The translations under genes were made by a program, and so were the position numbers. The notes below the pieces were generated by a model. It searched no databases. It was not told where the DNA came from and saw only the letters and a list, made by a program, of their open reading frames with translations. From contig CALXTR010000017.1 in the NCBI GenBank assembly GCA_944391475.1, forward strand, positions 1-33,026: a stretch of 33,026 nucleotides of DNA. Reading direction: 5' to 3'. Of the stretch, positions 1 through 7,777 are shown one piece after another. Position 1 is the first letter of the stretch; each line of letters begins with the position of its first letter. This stretch comes from an uncultured Alphaproteobacteria bacterium. Lineage in GTDB: Bacteria; Pseudomonadota; Alphaproteobacteria; RF32; CAG-239.

Positions 1-87
1 TGCATAAAATGATTTCGATATTAAATGCTCGCCTGCGTGATTTTTATGCTTGACTTCTAATATCGTTGCTTTTTTATCACGAAACAT
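1..87 (-). CDS. Partial CDS, unknown function (runs off left edge)
   Basis: An open frame of 29 codons on the minus strand starts with ATG at 87 and is still open at the left edge. The start overlaps the stop codon of the upstream gene in a TAATG arrangement, a common sign of translational coupling. The visible N-terminus is basic and hydrophilic (MFRDKKATILEVKHKNHAGE), with no signal peptide. I do not recognise the family, and there is no strong Shine-Dalgarno. It could be a chance open frame, but the exact TAATG junction and the same direction as its neighbour favour a real downstream gene. Confidence 0.45.
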   Translation of the reverse strand, partial: MFRDKKATILEVKHKNHAGEHLISKSFYA

Positions 88-842
88 TATTTATTCAATT
101 TATTCCAACCGGTATTAACTTTGGGCTTAGCTTTTTCTTCGGGCTCAGCACTTTTTTCGGTTTCCCAACCACGAATAGGTTGGTTCTTCTGATTAATTAA
201 AGCCTTTTGTTCTTCTGTTTGCGCCACCCCAACTGGAAGGAGCTGATTTAAGAGTGCCGGCGACACGAATTTAACTTTTTTCTTGAGCAACGGATTAATC
301 AACGCATCTATTACCTCAGCTGCCGGTTTAGCATTAAACGGACGAACTTTCCCCCCATAGAAAACCGAGTAAGAATAGCAAGGCGAAGACAGTAACACAT
401 CAGTATTGTCCACCCCTCGCACAAATCGCAGCATGATTTTAGGTTTAATGATGCAGTTTTCATTTTTATCTAAAATAACATTTTGCGGGGTCATAAACAA
501 TTCACGCAGCACCAAATCTTTTAGTTCTTGGTTCAACACACCACAAAAACCGGTTAACGCCATACCATCAATAGTATAGCCATCATAATCGACCGCTCTG
601 GAATCTACCTCATAACAAAACACTTGTTCTGCTTGTTCAATATTAATTGCGGCTGCAGCACCGATTGAATCAGCAATTCCTGGCAAGAAAACCGGTTTAG
701 CCTCTTGTTCAGAACGCCGCCAAGCATCTTTATCCTGCTGAAAAGACTGCACTCCTTCTTTAATTTCCGGAAACTCATCAACTGCACTTGCTGATGTCGC
801 CCCCAAAACCAATCCCATCATCAACAGGAAAAACGCTTTCAT
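87..842 (-). CDS. Predicted exported protein of unknown function
   Basis: The protein has 251 residues. I chose the ATG at 842 because GGAGG sits six to seven bases upstream and the protein then opens with a classic signal peptide (basic MK, hydrophobic residues 4-15, SASA cleavage site near residue 20). A longer reading from 887 would bury that signal inside a meaningless extension. The mature protein is soluble and mixed alpha/beta. It has three cysteines in its central part that could form disulfides, and a lysine- and glutamate-rich, low-complexity C-terminus. No catalytic motif or known domain is recognisable. A likely periplasmic location follows from the signal peptide. It sits alone behind a terminator at 928-962 and is probably co-transcribed with the partial gene to its left. 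AT-rich TATTAT/TATATT stretches upstream (about 870-885) could supply a -10 box, but I cannot fix one. Confidence 0.75.
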   Translation of the reverse strand: MKAFFLLMMGLVLGATSASAVDEFPEIKEGVQSFQQDKDAWRRSEQEAKPVFLPGIADSIGAAAAINIEQAEQVFCYEVDSRAVDYDGYTIDGMALTGFCGVLNQELKDLVLRELFMTPQNVILDKNENCIIKPKIMLRFVRGVDNTDVLLSSPCYSYSVFYGGKVRPFNAKPAAEVIDALINPLLKKKVKFVSPALLNQLLPVGVAQTEEQKALINQKNQPIRGWETEKSAEPEEKAKPKVNTGWNKLNK

Positions 843-927
843 TTTACAACCTCCATCTTCTACATCACAATATAATATAATACCCAAATCTTAATTTACA
901 GCTAACAAAAGCGTCGCTTATCAACAT

Positions 928-962
928 AAAAAAGCCTCTCAAAAAATTTGAGAGACTTTTTT
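928..962 (-). terminator. Intrinsic terminator after the 138-aa gene
   Basis: An inverted repeat pairs GCCTCTCAAA (933-942) with TTTGAGAGAC, allowing one mismatch, and is followed on the minus strand by a T tract. It lies eight bases beyond the stop of the gene at 970-1386 and separates it from the next gene. The A/T tracts on both sides mean it may work in both directions. Confidence 0.8.
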
Positions 963-969
963 ATGCTGT

Positions 970-1386
970 TTAGCATACAGCATTTTTTGTAGCAACATTT
1001 TTCGCCCACTTAGATTTAGGCAGCAAGCGAGTTGCAAAAAAGTTTATTATTTCCACAATCTTCCACCTTCTAGATAAATCAAGTCGTGGAATATGCGTTT
1101 GGCGAGCAAAAAACAATTGCTCCAAAATTGCAATTAATGAAAATCTCGACAAGCTATCCAAATACTCGTCTAAATGATCATCAGAATGCAAACAATAAAA
1201 GCTGACACCACTTTCCACAGAAACGGCATACAACACTGCATATTCAACATCTTGATAGGCGGCAGGAACAATTACATGGGGTTCAGAATTTTTTTTGGCC
1301 TTCCTTACTTCCATTGCCTTATTTTTAGCAATTTCACCCATACCCAATGCATCATCAACCACTTTTTTGATTAATCTTTGTTCCAT
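970..1386 (-). CDS. Small soluble protein of unknown function
   Basis: The protein has 138 residues and starts with ATG at 1386. Neither a clear signal peptide nor a convincing membrane segment is visible. The first 35 residues are charged and probably helical (KKVVDDALGMGEIAKNKAMEVRKAKK); the middle has a hydrophobic, possibly beta stretch (residues 37-60) and the C-terminus is basic. I do not recognise a family. The upstream region is an AT-rich run with no good Shine-Dalgarno, so the start is uncertain. It lies downstream of mltG on the same strand with a gap of 107 bases and has its own terminator, so it may be a separate unit or the tail of the mltG transcript. Even codon use and a clean terminator directly after the stop support a real gene. 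Confidence 0.6.
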   Translation of the reverse strand: MEQRLIKKVVDDALGMGEIAKNKAMEVRKAKKNSEPHVIVPAAYQDVEYAVLYAVSVESGVSFYCLHSDDHLDEYLDSLSRFSLIAILEQLFFARQTHIPRLDLSRRWKIVEIINFFATRLLPKSKWAKNVATKNAVC

Positions 1387-1493
1387 AGAAAAAAATTTTT
1401 TTGAAATATTAATAATAAAAATAAAGAATTTGCAAATTTATAAAATATTGTTGCCCTTATACACTATTTTAGAACCCGAATCAAGCAAAAAAG

Positions 1494-2444
1494 CTATTTT
1501 TGTTTTTTCCATTCCCGCACATTGCGATTATGCTCTTTTAAGCTCCTGGCAAAATTGTGCCCTCCGTTACCACTGGCCACAAAAAAGATATAATCCGTCA
1601 GCTCGGGGTTAGCAGCCGCAAGCAAAGATTCCCGCCCCGGATTACAAATCGGCCCCGGAGGCAAACCACGATATTTATATGTGTTATAAGGATTATCGAT
1701 CTGCAAATCTTTTCTTGTCAGCAAGCGCCCCAAATCTTTTTTTCCTCCGGTCAAAGCATAAATAACCGTCGGATCAGTTTGAAGCAGCATTCCCTTTTTG
1801 AGACGGTTCACAAAAACTGAAGCCACCAAACCACGTTCTTCCGGAATTCCGGTTTCTTTTTCCACAATCGAGGCCAAAATCAGAAGTTCTTGTGGGTTTT
1901 CAAGCGGAACCGAAGCATCGCGATTTTCCCAAACTCTTGCCAGCATACTATCCATGGCCTTTTTAGCTTGCTCAATCACACTTTGGCGACTATCTCCGCG
2001 CATAAAGCTATAAGTCTCTGGCAACAACGAGCCCTCAACCGGAATATTTTCAATTTCCCCAGAGAGATAAGGATTATTGTTCAAAATCTCCATCATCTGC
2101 GCCACGGTTAAACCCTCGGGCAAAGTGACCTTGCGATAGATTATATCACCAGATGCAATCTGCTCCATTACCTCCACAAGGCTCATCTGCGGGGCAAACA
2201 AATATTCGCCGGCCTTGAGTTTCTTATCCAGCCCATTCAAGCGTCCCATAATCCGAAACAACAGCGGAGAAGATATTACCCCACTTTGCGCTAACTTTTC
2301 TGCCACCCCATAAGAATTTGCCCCCCGTGGTATCAAAAACTCCACCGGTTGGTCATAATCCCCTGGTTTACTCACATAATCAAAAAATAAATAAACACTC
2401 AGGCCACATAGCGCAATCGCGCAGATTATAAGTTTTTTAAGCAT
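1494..2444 (-). CDS. mltG: Endolytic murein transglycosylase MltG (YceG-like)
   Basis: MltG cleaves nascent glycan strands of peptidoglycan in the periplasm while anchored in the inner membrane, and so helps set glycan chain length. The 316-residue protein has one N-terminal membrane anchor (residues 3-20), a LysM-like region (residues about 33-95), and the YceG catalytic domain with the hallmark LASIVEKET segment. By family comparison the catalytic glutamate is E195. The downstream DPTVIYAL and NPYNTY...GLPPGPICNPG motifs are also typical. I chose ATG 2444, which has GGAGA upstream and makes the anchor N-terminal; a longer frame from 2486 adds 14 residues without support. It follows fabF after 90 bases that contain a hairpin with a T tract, so its transcription may be partly read-through. 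In many Proteobacteria mltG also lies directly downstream of fabF, which supports the call. Confidence 0.95.
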   Translation of the reverse strand: MLKKLIICAIALCGLSVYLFFDYVSKPGDYDQPVEFLIPRGANSYGVAEKLAQSGVISSPLLFRIMGRLNGLDKKLKAGEYLFAPQMSLVEVMEQIASGDIIYRKVTLPEGLTVAQMMEILNNNPYLSGEIENIPVEGSLLPETYSFMRGDSRQSVIEQAKKAMDSMLARVWENRDASVPLENPQELLILASIVEKETGIPEERGLVASVFVNRLKKGMLLQTDPTVIYALTGGKKDLGRLLTRKDLQIDNPYNTYKYRGLPPGPICNPGRESLLAAANPELTDYIFFVASGNGGHNFARSLKEHNRNVREWKKQK

Positions 2445-2460
2445 CTGTGTTCTCCGACAC

Positions 2461-2520
2461 AAAAAAAGAGCGAAAACCAAATCCAACTAAAATGCATTTC
2501 GTCAGTATGCTTTTCGCTCT
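2461..2520 (-). terminator. Hairpin with T tract between fabF and mltG
   Basis: A perfect 10-bp inverted repeat (AGAGCGAAAA at 2467-2476 and TTTTCGCTCT at 2511-2520) encloses 34 bases. A further GCAT/ATGC pair inside it (2494-2497 with 2507-2510) can extend the fold. On the minus strand the hairpin is followed by a run of seven T, as in intrinsic terminators. It starts 14 bases after the fabF stop and ends about 17 bases before the mltG start, so it may act as a leaky terminator that lowers mltG expression. The large loop makes its strength uncertain. Confidence 0.6.
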
Positions 2521-2534
2521 AAAAAAGCCAAATC

Positions 2535-3809
2535 TTAGGCAAATTTCTTAAAGATTACCGAAGAGTTAGTTCCGCCAAATCCAAAAGAATTTGACATAGC
2601 AGCCTTAATTTCACGTTTTTTGGCTTTCAGCGGCACTAAGTCAAAATCGGCCAACTCATCAGCAGGATTTTCCAAATTCAGGGTCGGCGGACAAGTCTGT
2701 TCGTTAATAGCCTTAATCGTATAAACAGCCTCAACTGCACCGGCAGCACCAAGCAAATGCCCGATTGAAGACTTAGTCGAAGACATTGAAACGTGTTTAA
2801 TACCTTCATCACCAAACAAACGTTTAACAGCCAAAGCCTCACCAACGTCACCGGCCGGAGTTGAAGTACCATGAGCATTGATATAACCAATATCAGAAAG
2901 CTCCACACCATTTTCTTTAGCATGGTCTGCAGCCATTTTCATTGCCCGATAAGCGCCATCACCGGAAGGAGCAGTAATATGATAAGCATCACCGCTCATA
3001 CCATATCCTACCACTTCAGCATAAATTTTAGCCCCGCGAGCTTTTGCATGTTCTAATTCTTCCAGCACAACAGCACCAGAACCTTCGCCCATCACAAAAC
3101 CGCTACGATTCTTATCCCAAGGACGAGAAGCTTTTTCCGGACAATCATTAAAGTCAGAAGTAATTGCTTTCATCCGTGCAAAACCGGAAAGTCCGAGTAC
3201 ATTAACAGCAGATTCGGCACCACCTGCCAACATCATATCAGCATCACCCATAGCAATCATACGAGCCGCATCGCCAATAGCATGAGTACCGGTTGAGCAA
3301 GCAGTAACACAAGCATGATTCGGTCCCTTCAAACCGTACTTAATAGAAAGGTTACCCGACACCAGATTAATCAGGCAAGAAGGAATAAAGAAAGGAGAGA
3401 TTTTTTTGATACCATTTTCATGAAAAGAAATTGAGTTATCATAAATCACCTGCAAACCACCGATACCCGAGCCCATCATCACACCGAAGCGATTTTTTTC
3501 TTCCTCGGAAGCAGTTTCCACATCCCAACCGGCATCTTTAATTGCATCATCACCGGCAGCCATACCATAAAGAATAAACTTATCATTTTTCTTTTGGTCT
3601 TTTGGAGGCATAACCGTATCAGGATTAAAATCGAACTCACCTTCACCCCAAGGCACCTGACCGGCGATTGAAACCGGAATATCCTTCAAATCAATATTTT
3701 CAATTTTTTTGATTCCGGACTTTCCTTCAATCAGGCATTTCCAGTTATGTTCAACACCTCTACCCAAAGGGGAAACAACGCCCAATCCGGTAACAACAAC
3801 TCTTCTCAT
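2535..3809 (-). CDS. fabF: 3-oxoacyl-ACP synthase II (FabF)
   Basis: FabF elongates fatty acids in the cytoplasm by condensing acyl-enzyme with malonyl-ACP. The 424-residue protein is close to the usual length of about 410-425. The thiolase-fold catalytic set is complete: nucleophile C171 in the ACVTACSTGTHA segment, H313 in NAHGTSTPAGD, and H351 in SSTKSSIGHLLGAAG. The C-terminal NSFGFGGTN motif is present. The ATG at 3809 has GAGGT seven bases upstream and the typical MRRVVVTGLG beginning. It lies downstream of acpP, the usual gene order, but a terminator at 3879-3907 stands between them, so fabF probably has partly independent expression. MltG follows on the same strand. Confidence 0.97.
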   Translation of the reverse strand: MRRVVVTGLGVVSPLGRGVEHNWKCLIEGKSGIKKIENIDLKDIPVSIAGQVPWGEGEFDFNPDTVMPPKDQKKNDKFILYGMAAGDDAIKDAGWDVETASEEEKNRFGVMMGSGIGGLQVIYDNSISFHENGIKKISPFFIPSCLINLVSGNLSIKYGLKGPNHACVTACSTGTHAIGDAARMIAMGDADMMLAGGAESAVNVLGLSGFARMKAITSDFNDCPEKASRPWDKNRSGFVMGEGSGAVVLEELEHAKARGAKIYAEVVGYGMSGDAYHITAPSGDGAYRAMKMAADHAKENGVELSDIGYINAHGTSTPAGDVGEALAVKRLFGDEGIKHVSMSSTKSSIGHLLGAAGAVEAVYTIKAINEQTCPPTLNLENPADELADFDLVPLKAKKREIKAAMSNSFGFGGTNSSVIFKKFA

Positions 3810-3878
3810 ACAAAAACCTCATAAACAGTTATACCACGCATCATATCAACAATTGATGCAAACTTTGTTCTTTATATG

Positions 3879-3907
3879 AAAAAACTCGCCATAAGTCAAG
3901 CGAGTTT
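3879..3907 (-). terminator. Intrinsic terminator after acpP
   Basis: A stem of AACTCGC with GCGAGTT and a 10-base loop is followed by a T tract on the minus strand. It lies about 25 bases after the acpP stop. This should limit transcription from acpP into fabF, which fits the usual need for far more ACP than FabF. Confidence 0.8.
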
Positions 3908-3932
3908 CATCAATTCAACAAGTCTGAAAAGA

Positions 3933-4166
3933 CTAAGCATTCTTAGAAAGATAGTCGATAGCATCTTTAACAGTAAGAATCTTTTCAGCGGCTTCATCCG
4001 GGATTTCAACGCCGAATTCTTCTTCAAAAGCCATAACCAATTCTACTGTATCCAGACTATCAGCGCCCAAATCGTCAATGAAGCTGGCGTTATCGGTTAC
4101 TTTTGCTTCTTCAACACCAAGGTGCTCTGCAACAATTTTCTTAACGCGATTAGCTGTATCAGTCAT
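3933..4166 (-). CDS. acpP: Acyl carrier protein
   Basis: AcpP carries acyl chains on a 4'-phosphopantetheine arm during fatty acid and lipid A synthesis. The 77-residue acidic protein has the standard four-helix ACP sequence, with S37 in the DSLD motif as the attachment site. The start at 4166 is supported by GAGGT seven bases upstream. It is flanked downstream by a terminator and fabF. Upstream lies a 328-bp region before rpmJ that must hold its promoter. fabG, which often precedes acpP, is not present here. Confidence 0.98.
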   Translation of the reverse strand: MTDTANRVKKIVAEHLGVEEAKVTDNASFIDDLGADSLDTVELVMAFEEEFGVEIPDEAAEKILTVKDAIDYLSKNA

Positions 4167-4494
4167 ATGATAAACCTCAATAAAAGATTAAAACAAAATT
4201 AATCAAACCATAACGGCTTGTGATTGACTTGTTAGCACAAATTTATCTTACTTGGCAAGTATTATTTTTTTCGCGGGGGCGATTTTGTGTTATTTTTAAG
4301 CCCAAAAAACACCGCAAGGCTTGATTTTGCTTATATTTTAGGCAGATAGGCCTTGTGAAATTTTATCAACAGCTCACCTTAAAATACCACAAACAATGAT
4401 TATATAACCTATAAAAAAGAATATAGCCGCGACAAAAAAAGACCGCCATAATCACCGGCGGCCTTTCAAATAGTCTTAACAACGAGCAACAAAA
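4167..4494 (-). other. Gene-free acpP leader and promoter region
   Basis: This stretch holds no credible gene. At its right end lies the rpmJ terminator (4434-4463). The rest is AT-rich and should contain the acpP promoter and 5' leader. On the minus strand TTGCCA followed 17 bases later by CTAACA (about 4221-4249) is the best promoter pair I see, but its -10 is poor. No conserved RNA fold was recognised. Confidence 0.4.
4434..4463 (-). terminator. Intrinsic terminator after rpmJ
   Basis: GGCCGCC pairs with GGCGGTC around a 9-base loop (4441-4463), with one G-T pair, and is followed by seven T on the minus strand. It lies about 30 bases after the rpmJ stop. Confidence 0.85.
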
Positions 4495-4620
4495 TTAACC
4501 CTGACGAACTTTCATTTTAGGGTTTTTCTTGTTGATAACATAGATACGCCCTTTACGACGAACCACGATGCAGTTGCCGTCGCGTACTTTTTTAGACTTC
4601 AAAGAGCTACAAACTTTCAT
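4495..4620 (-). CDS. rpmJ: 50S ribosomal protein L36
   Basis: This 41-residue basic protein begins [11 protein letters not shown] and ends NPKMKVRQG, the standard alphaproteobacterial RpmJ pattern including the central [11 protein letters not shown] segment. L36 is a small structural protein of the large ribosomal subunit. The sequence has only two cysteines and lacks the full zinc-ribbon Cys/His set, so it looks like the non-zinc form; this is inference from sequence. AAGGAAA lies upstream of the ATG at 4620. It stands alone between its own terminator and a divergent exported-protein gene, as rpmJ often does in Alphaproteobacteria. Confidence 0.95.
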   Translation of the reverse strand: MKVCSSLKSKKVRDGNCIVVRRKGRIYVINKKNPKMKVRQG

Positions 4621-4719
4621 TTTTATTTCCTTTTATCAATGTTTGCCCGCAACTTATGCTAAATATCTATGTTTGTCAACCAAAATTTTACAAATAATCA
4701 AAAATAAGCAAAAAATCTT

Positions 4720-4747
4720 TTGCATTATGCAATATTTTCCCTATAAT
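4720..4747 (+). promoter_or_regulatory. Sigma-70-type promoter for the 206-aa exported protein
   Basis: TTGCAT (4720-4725) and a perfect TATAAT (4742-4747) are separated by 16 bases. The start codon of the next gene is 27 bases further on, with GAGAGGAAA between, which gives a short plausible leader. Confidence 0.7.
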
Positions 4748-4774
4748 CAGCACTAAACAAAGAGAGGAAAACAG

Positions 4775-5395
4775 ATGAGAAAAATTTTTCTGACCGCAGT
4801 TTTGCTAGCGTTGCCCTGGCAGAGTGCATATGGTCAAATGCCATATTTAGAAGAGGTAAAAGCCTTAGGGATTATCTCAGGACAAGGCATGGCTTGCAAC
4901 TCATCTAAACACCACACCTTTGAAATGTTAGCCCGCGCCATCATGCTCACCAAAGCCCCCAACCAAGAAATGTTAACCAAGGCGGCTTATATATATAGTG
5001 AAGAAAAGGCCAACACCTATCTTTCCAAACAAATGGACGGCTATTACCAGTGCGATGCAATCATTCGGCGTTTTGATAATCAAGATATATTTAAGATTAA
5101 CCTATATGCCGACGGCACACTTAAAATGCCCGATGGACAGATAATCACGCCGCGTCAACCTTATGATGCCAGCGCATTGTACAAGGCCGACAAACAAATT
5201 GAAATTAAGGCCAAAGCAATTTATGAGGGGGCACCAGCACGAGTCCCCGAAGGCATGCCGGCTCCGGTTATCAGTTCAGCCAAACCTGACAAATCGGGTT
5301 TTTCAGGGTTTAACACCCCTGCTATGTCCAACGCAAGCGGCGCCGATAACTATGCTCCGAGCATGATAAAACACATCAGCCGCAACAATCATTAA
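4775..5395 (+). CDS. Predicted exported protein of unknown function
   Basis: The 206-residue protein begins with a good signal peptide (MRK, hydrophobic core, cleavage after SAYG near residue 20). The mature part has a helical region with the motif GIISGQGMACNSSKHHTFEMLARA and a second cysteine in DGYYQC, so a disulfide between C41 and C93 is plausible. The second half is proline-, alanine- and serine-rich and looks flexible. I do not recognise a family; the sequence around the first cysteine suggests a conserved small periplasmic helical protein. The ATG at 4775 has a strong purine-rich ribosome site. It is followed by ettA with 34 bases between, so the two may share a transcript. Confidence 0.75.
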   Translation: MRKIFLTAVLLALPWQSAYGQMPYLEEVKALGIISGQGMACNSSKHHTFEMLARAIMLTKAPNQEMLTKAAYIYSEEKANTYLSKQMDGYYQCDAIIRRFDNQDIFKINLYADGTLKMPDGQIITPRQPYDASALYKADKQIEIKAKAIYEGAPARVPEGMPAPVISSAKPDKSGFSGFNTPAMSNASGADNYAPSMIKHISRNNH

Positions 5396-5429
5396 ACCAC
5401 CCCGTAGTTTTTAAGGAGTAGACAATACT

Positions 5430-7109
5430 ATGGCATCTTATCAGTATATTTATGTAATGCAAAATTTGAGCAAAGTTTTCCCCGGTGGCAAAGAACTGTT
5501 TAAGGGAATTAGCTTGTCGTTTTTACCTGGAGCCAAAATCGGTGTTTTGGGTGTTAACGGCGCCGGAAAATCCACCTTATTAAAGATTATGGCCGGCGTA
5601 GATAAAGAGTTCAACGGAGAGGCTTGGGCAGCAGATGGTGTTAAGGTCGGTTATCTCGAGCAAGAACCCAAACTTGACCCCAATAAGAACGTGCTTGAAA
5701 ACATCATGGACGGCTTGGGAGAAACTCGCGATTTGCTCAAACGCTTTGAGGAAGTTTCCGCCAAATTTGCCGAGCCCCTAAGCGATGAGGAAATGAATAA
5801 GCTCATTGAGGAACAAGCCGAACTCTCTGAAAAGATTGATGCTTGCAACGGCTGGGATTTGGAAAGAACTATCGAAATCGCTATGGATGCTTTGCGCTGC
5901 CCGCCGGCCGAAGCTGATGTTACCAAACTTTCCGGTGGTGAAAAACGCCGCGTGGCACTTTGCCGCTTGTTGTTGCAAAAACCCGATATGCTGTTGTTAG
6001 ACGAGCCCACCAACCACCTTGATGCTGAGTCGGTTGCTTGGCTGGAAAAACACCTCAAAGACTATAACGGCACCGTGGTTATGGTCACTCACGACCGCTA
6101 CTTTTTGGACAATGTCACTGGCTGGATTTTGGAACTTGACCGCGGTCAGGGTATTCCTTATGAAGGTAACTATTCTTCTTGGCTGGAGCAAAAACAAAAA
6201 CGCTTAGAGCAAGAATCTCGTGAAGAAACCGCTCGTCAAAAAACTTTGGCCAATGAGTTGGAATGGATTCGCAAAAACCCCAAAGCTCGCCAAGCCAAAT
6301 CTAAGGCTCGTATCAACGCCTATGAAGAATTGTTGGCGGCATCGGGCAAAGATAAAATTTCTTTTGCCAGCATTAATATCCCCATGACCGAACGCTTGGG
6401 CGACTTGGTGATTGAGGCCGAACACATCAGCAAAGGCTATGGCGATAAATTGTTGATTGATGACCTGTCTTTCAAAATTCCCAAAGGCGCGATTGTGGGT
6501 ATTATCGGCCCGAACGGCGCGGGTAAAACCACTTTGTTTAGAATGATAACCGGACAAGAGCAACCGGATTCGGGCACGATTCGCTTAGGCCCAACCGTTG
6601 ACTTGGGATATGTTGATCAGGGACGCGATGAACTAGACCCCAACAAAAACGTCTGGGAAGAAATTTCCGATGGCTTGGATATTATCGAACTGGGCAAAAA
6701 ACAAATGCCATCACGGGCCTATGTCGGACAGTTCAATTTTAAGGGCGGTGACCAACAAAAGAAAGTCGGGCAACTGTCAGGCGGTGAGCGCAACCGTGTT
6801 CACTTGGCCAAAATGCTCAAAAAAGGCGCCAATGTCATTTTGCTCGACGAGCCGACCAATGACTTAGATGTTGATACCTTGCGCGCTTTGGAAGAAGGTA
6901 TCATGGAATATCCGGGATGCGTGTTGGTAACCTCACACGACCGCTGGTTTTTGGACCGCTTGGCCACTCATATTCTGGCCTATGAGGGAGATAGCCATGT
7001 GGTTTGGTTTGAAGGCAACTACGAGGAATATGAAAAAGACAAGAAACGCCGCCTCGGTGAAGATGCCGCCAACCCGCATCGTATTAAATATAAACCCTTA
7101 CATCGATAG
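5430..7109 (+). CDS. ettA: Energy-dependent translational throttle protein EttA (ABC-F ATPase)
   Basis: EttA is a soluble ABC-F protein that binds the ribosomal E site and couples translation to the ATP/ADP ratio. The 559-residue protein has two ABC domains: Walker [10 protein letters not shown] at 41-49 and GPNGAGKTT at 360-368, signatures LSGGE at 167-171 and 449-453, and Walker [12 protein letters not shown] and [11 protein letters not shown]. The linker (about 243-325) contains the charged [17 protein letters not shown] and [16 protein letters not shown] segments typical of the P-site tRNA interaction motif. No membrane segments are present, which separates it from transporters. The ATG at 5430 follows AAGGAG. 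It ends in a bidirectional terminator. The family also includes Uup and YheS, but the length, the linker and the [13 protein letters not shown] start fit EttA best. Confidence 0.96.
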   Translation: MASYQYIYVMQNLSKVFPGGKELFKGISLSFLPGAKIGVLGVNGAGKSTLLKIMAGVDKEFNGEAWAADGVKVGYLEQEPKLDPNKNVLENIMDGLGETRDLLKRFEEVSAKFAEPLSDEEMNKLIEEQAELSEKIDACNGWDLERTIEIAMDALRCPPAEADVTKLSGGEKRRVALCRLLLQKPDMLLLDEPTNHLDAESVAWLEKHLKDYNGTVVMVTHDRYFLDNVTGWILELDRGQGIPYEGNYSSWLEQKQKRLEQESREETARQKTLANELEWIRKNPKARQAKSKARINAYEELLAASGKDKISFASINIPMTERLGDLVIEAEHISKGYGDKLLIDDLSFKIPKGAIVGIIGPNGAGKTTLFRMITGQEQPDSGTIRLGPTVDLGYVDQGRDELDPNKNVWEEISDGLDIIELGKKQMPSRAYVGQFNFKGGDQQKKVGQLSGGERNRVHLAKMLKKGANVILLDEPTNDLDVDTLRALEEGIMEYPGCVLVTSHDRWFLDRLATHILAYEGDSHVVWFEGNYEEYEKDKKRRLGEDAANPHRIKYKPLHR

Positions 7110-7117
7110 AAAAAATG

Positions 7118-7146
7118 CTAAAGCCCCGAGTTTGGGGCTTTAGTTT
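7118..7146. terminator. Bidirectional terminator between ettA and the XRE gene
   Basis: A perfect 10-bp stem (CTAAAGCCCC with GGGGCTTTAG) around a 6-base loop lies between converging genes. T-rich tracts on both strands suggest it ends both transcripts. Confidence 0.85.
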
Positions 7147-7148
7147 AT

Positions 7149-7382
7149 CTATTGCTTGTCGATGAGTTCGATTCTGATTTCTTTGTTGTAGAAAAGGAGC
7201 AGTTTTTTAATTAAGCTCAGGTGGGTGTATCGGCCAATTTCGGTACGGTCAATAAATTTTGGTGGAATGTTGAATTGGGCGGCCAGTTGCTTTTGGGTAA
7301 TACCTTTCTGCCAACGGACAAGCATAAGTTCATGCCCGATGGCGCGGCGAATTGTATCAATGTGAAAGTCTTTAATAATCAT
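7149..7382 (-). CDS. Small XRE-family helix-turn-helix protein
   Basis: This 77-residue protein is little more than an XRE/Cro helix-turn-helix domain: residues 17-60 contain the pattern LMLVRWQKGITQKQLAAQFNI followed by a recognition helix and YTHLSLIKKLLLFY. It probably binds DNA as a dimer. TAGGAG upstream supports the ATG at 7382. No toxin partner is visible next to it; the neighbours are ettA (converging) and a long gene-free region with pronounced secondary structure. A strong terminator hairpin with a T tract lies directly upstream of its ribosome site, in the same direction, so its expression may depend on read-through or on a promoter overlapping that hairpin. Confidence 0.8.
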   Translation of the reverse strand: MIIKDFHIDTIRRAIGHELMLVRWQKGITQKQLAAQFNIPPKFIDRTEIGRYTHLSLIKKLLLFYNKEIRIELIDKQ

Positions 7383-7407
7383 AAGTTTTGCTCCTAAAGT
7401 TTTGATT

Positions 7408-7441
7408 AAAACAAAACCGCCTATTCAGATTGAAAAGGCGG
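7408..7441 (-). terminator. Terminator or attenuator directly upstream of the XRE gene
   Basis: On the minus strand CCGCCT pairs with AGGCGG, and inside it TTCA pairs with TGAA around ATC. The hairpin is followed by TTTTGTTTT. It ends about 12 bases before the TAGGAG ribosome site of the XRE gene and points the same way. It may end read-through from pyk, terminate a small RNA, or act as an attenuator of the XRE gene. A weak TTCAAT-18-TTTAAT promoter overlaps it and is an alternative explanation. Confidence 0.75.
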
Positions 7442-7445
7442 GGAG

Positions 7446-7550
7446 CTCAAAAACTGTAGCTATCACAGTCGCATTTATTCGTTACATAAATGTACTTATC
7501 TCATGCACTCCCCATAAAGGAGGCATTTGCATAGCTAAGGTGTTTTTGAG
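7446..7550 (-). promoter_or_regulatory. Three-way-junction-like fold upstream of the XRE gene
   Basis: CTCAAAAAC (7446-7454) pairs perfectly with GTTTTTGAG (7542-7550), and TAGCTAT (7457-7463) with ATAGCTA (7531-7537), making a two-part outer stem of 16 bp. Inside are two hairpins: CATTTAT/ATAAATG (7472-7492) and ATGC-CTCC/GGAG-GCAT with one bulge (7503-7526). On the minus strand the fold is followed directly by an intrinsic terminator and then the XRE start codon, which is the layout of a riboswitch or other cis-acting leader. I do not recognise a known RNA class, and a stand-alone small RNA is equally possible. Confidence 0.5.
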
Positions 7551-7677
7551 ACACCACAGTTTACCTCTAAACTGCAAGAGTTAGATTAAGAATAAACGGG
7601 ATAAAATGCAAGTGAAAAGTTTTAACGTAAATGAACCAAGCTCAATCTCTGGCACGGCTTAAAGGTCGGAGAATGAG

Positions 7678-7777
7678 TCGTATAATAAGAAACCAGAGAA
7701 AATGCGAGTGAGCGTATATAGAAATACGTGACCGAGCATTTTACTCGCAGTTTCTGTATTAGACGACCATTATACGA
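7678..7777. repeat. 100-bp palindromic element with 9-bp terminal inverted repeats
   Basis: The ends TCGTATAAT (7678-7686) and ATTATACGA (7769-7777) are perfect inverted repeats. Inside lie AATAAGAAAC (7684-7693) with GTTTCTGTATT (7750-7760), TGCGAGT (7703-7709) with ACTCGCA (7743-7749), and CGTAT/ATACG (7713-7728) at the tip. AAAATGC (7699-7705) and GCATTTT (7736-7742) offer a competing pairing. The nested structure and sharp terminal repeats resemble a MITE or REP-like dispersed element. It begins four bases after the pyk stop, so it may also protect or end the pyk mRNA, although there is no T tract. Confidence 0.6.

Noticed and set aside
7405-7570. A tracrRNA or CRISPR-related RNA, because of the paired GTTTTTGAG / CTCAAAAAC arms and the nearby terminator
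   Set aside because: No repeat-spacer array and no cas gene is present in the window, and the arms pair with each other rather than with a separate repeat.
7402-7584. A 60-codon plus-strand frame in the gene-free region before pyk
   Set aside because: It has no ribosome site, begins with TTG in the leader of the opposite gene, and its sequence is explained by the hairpins of the structured region.
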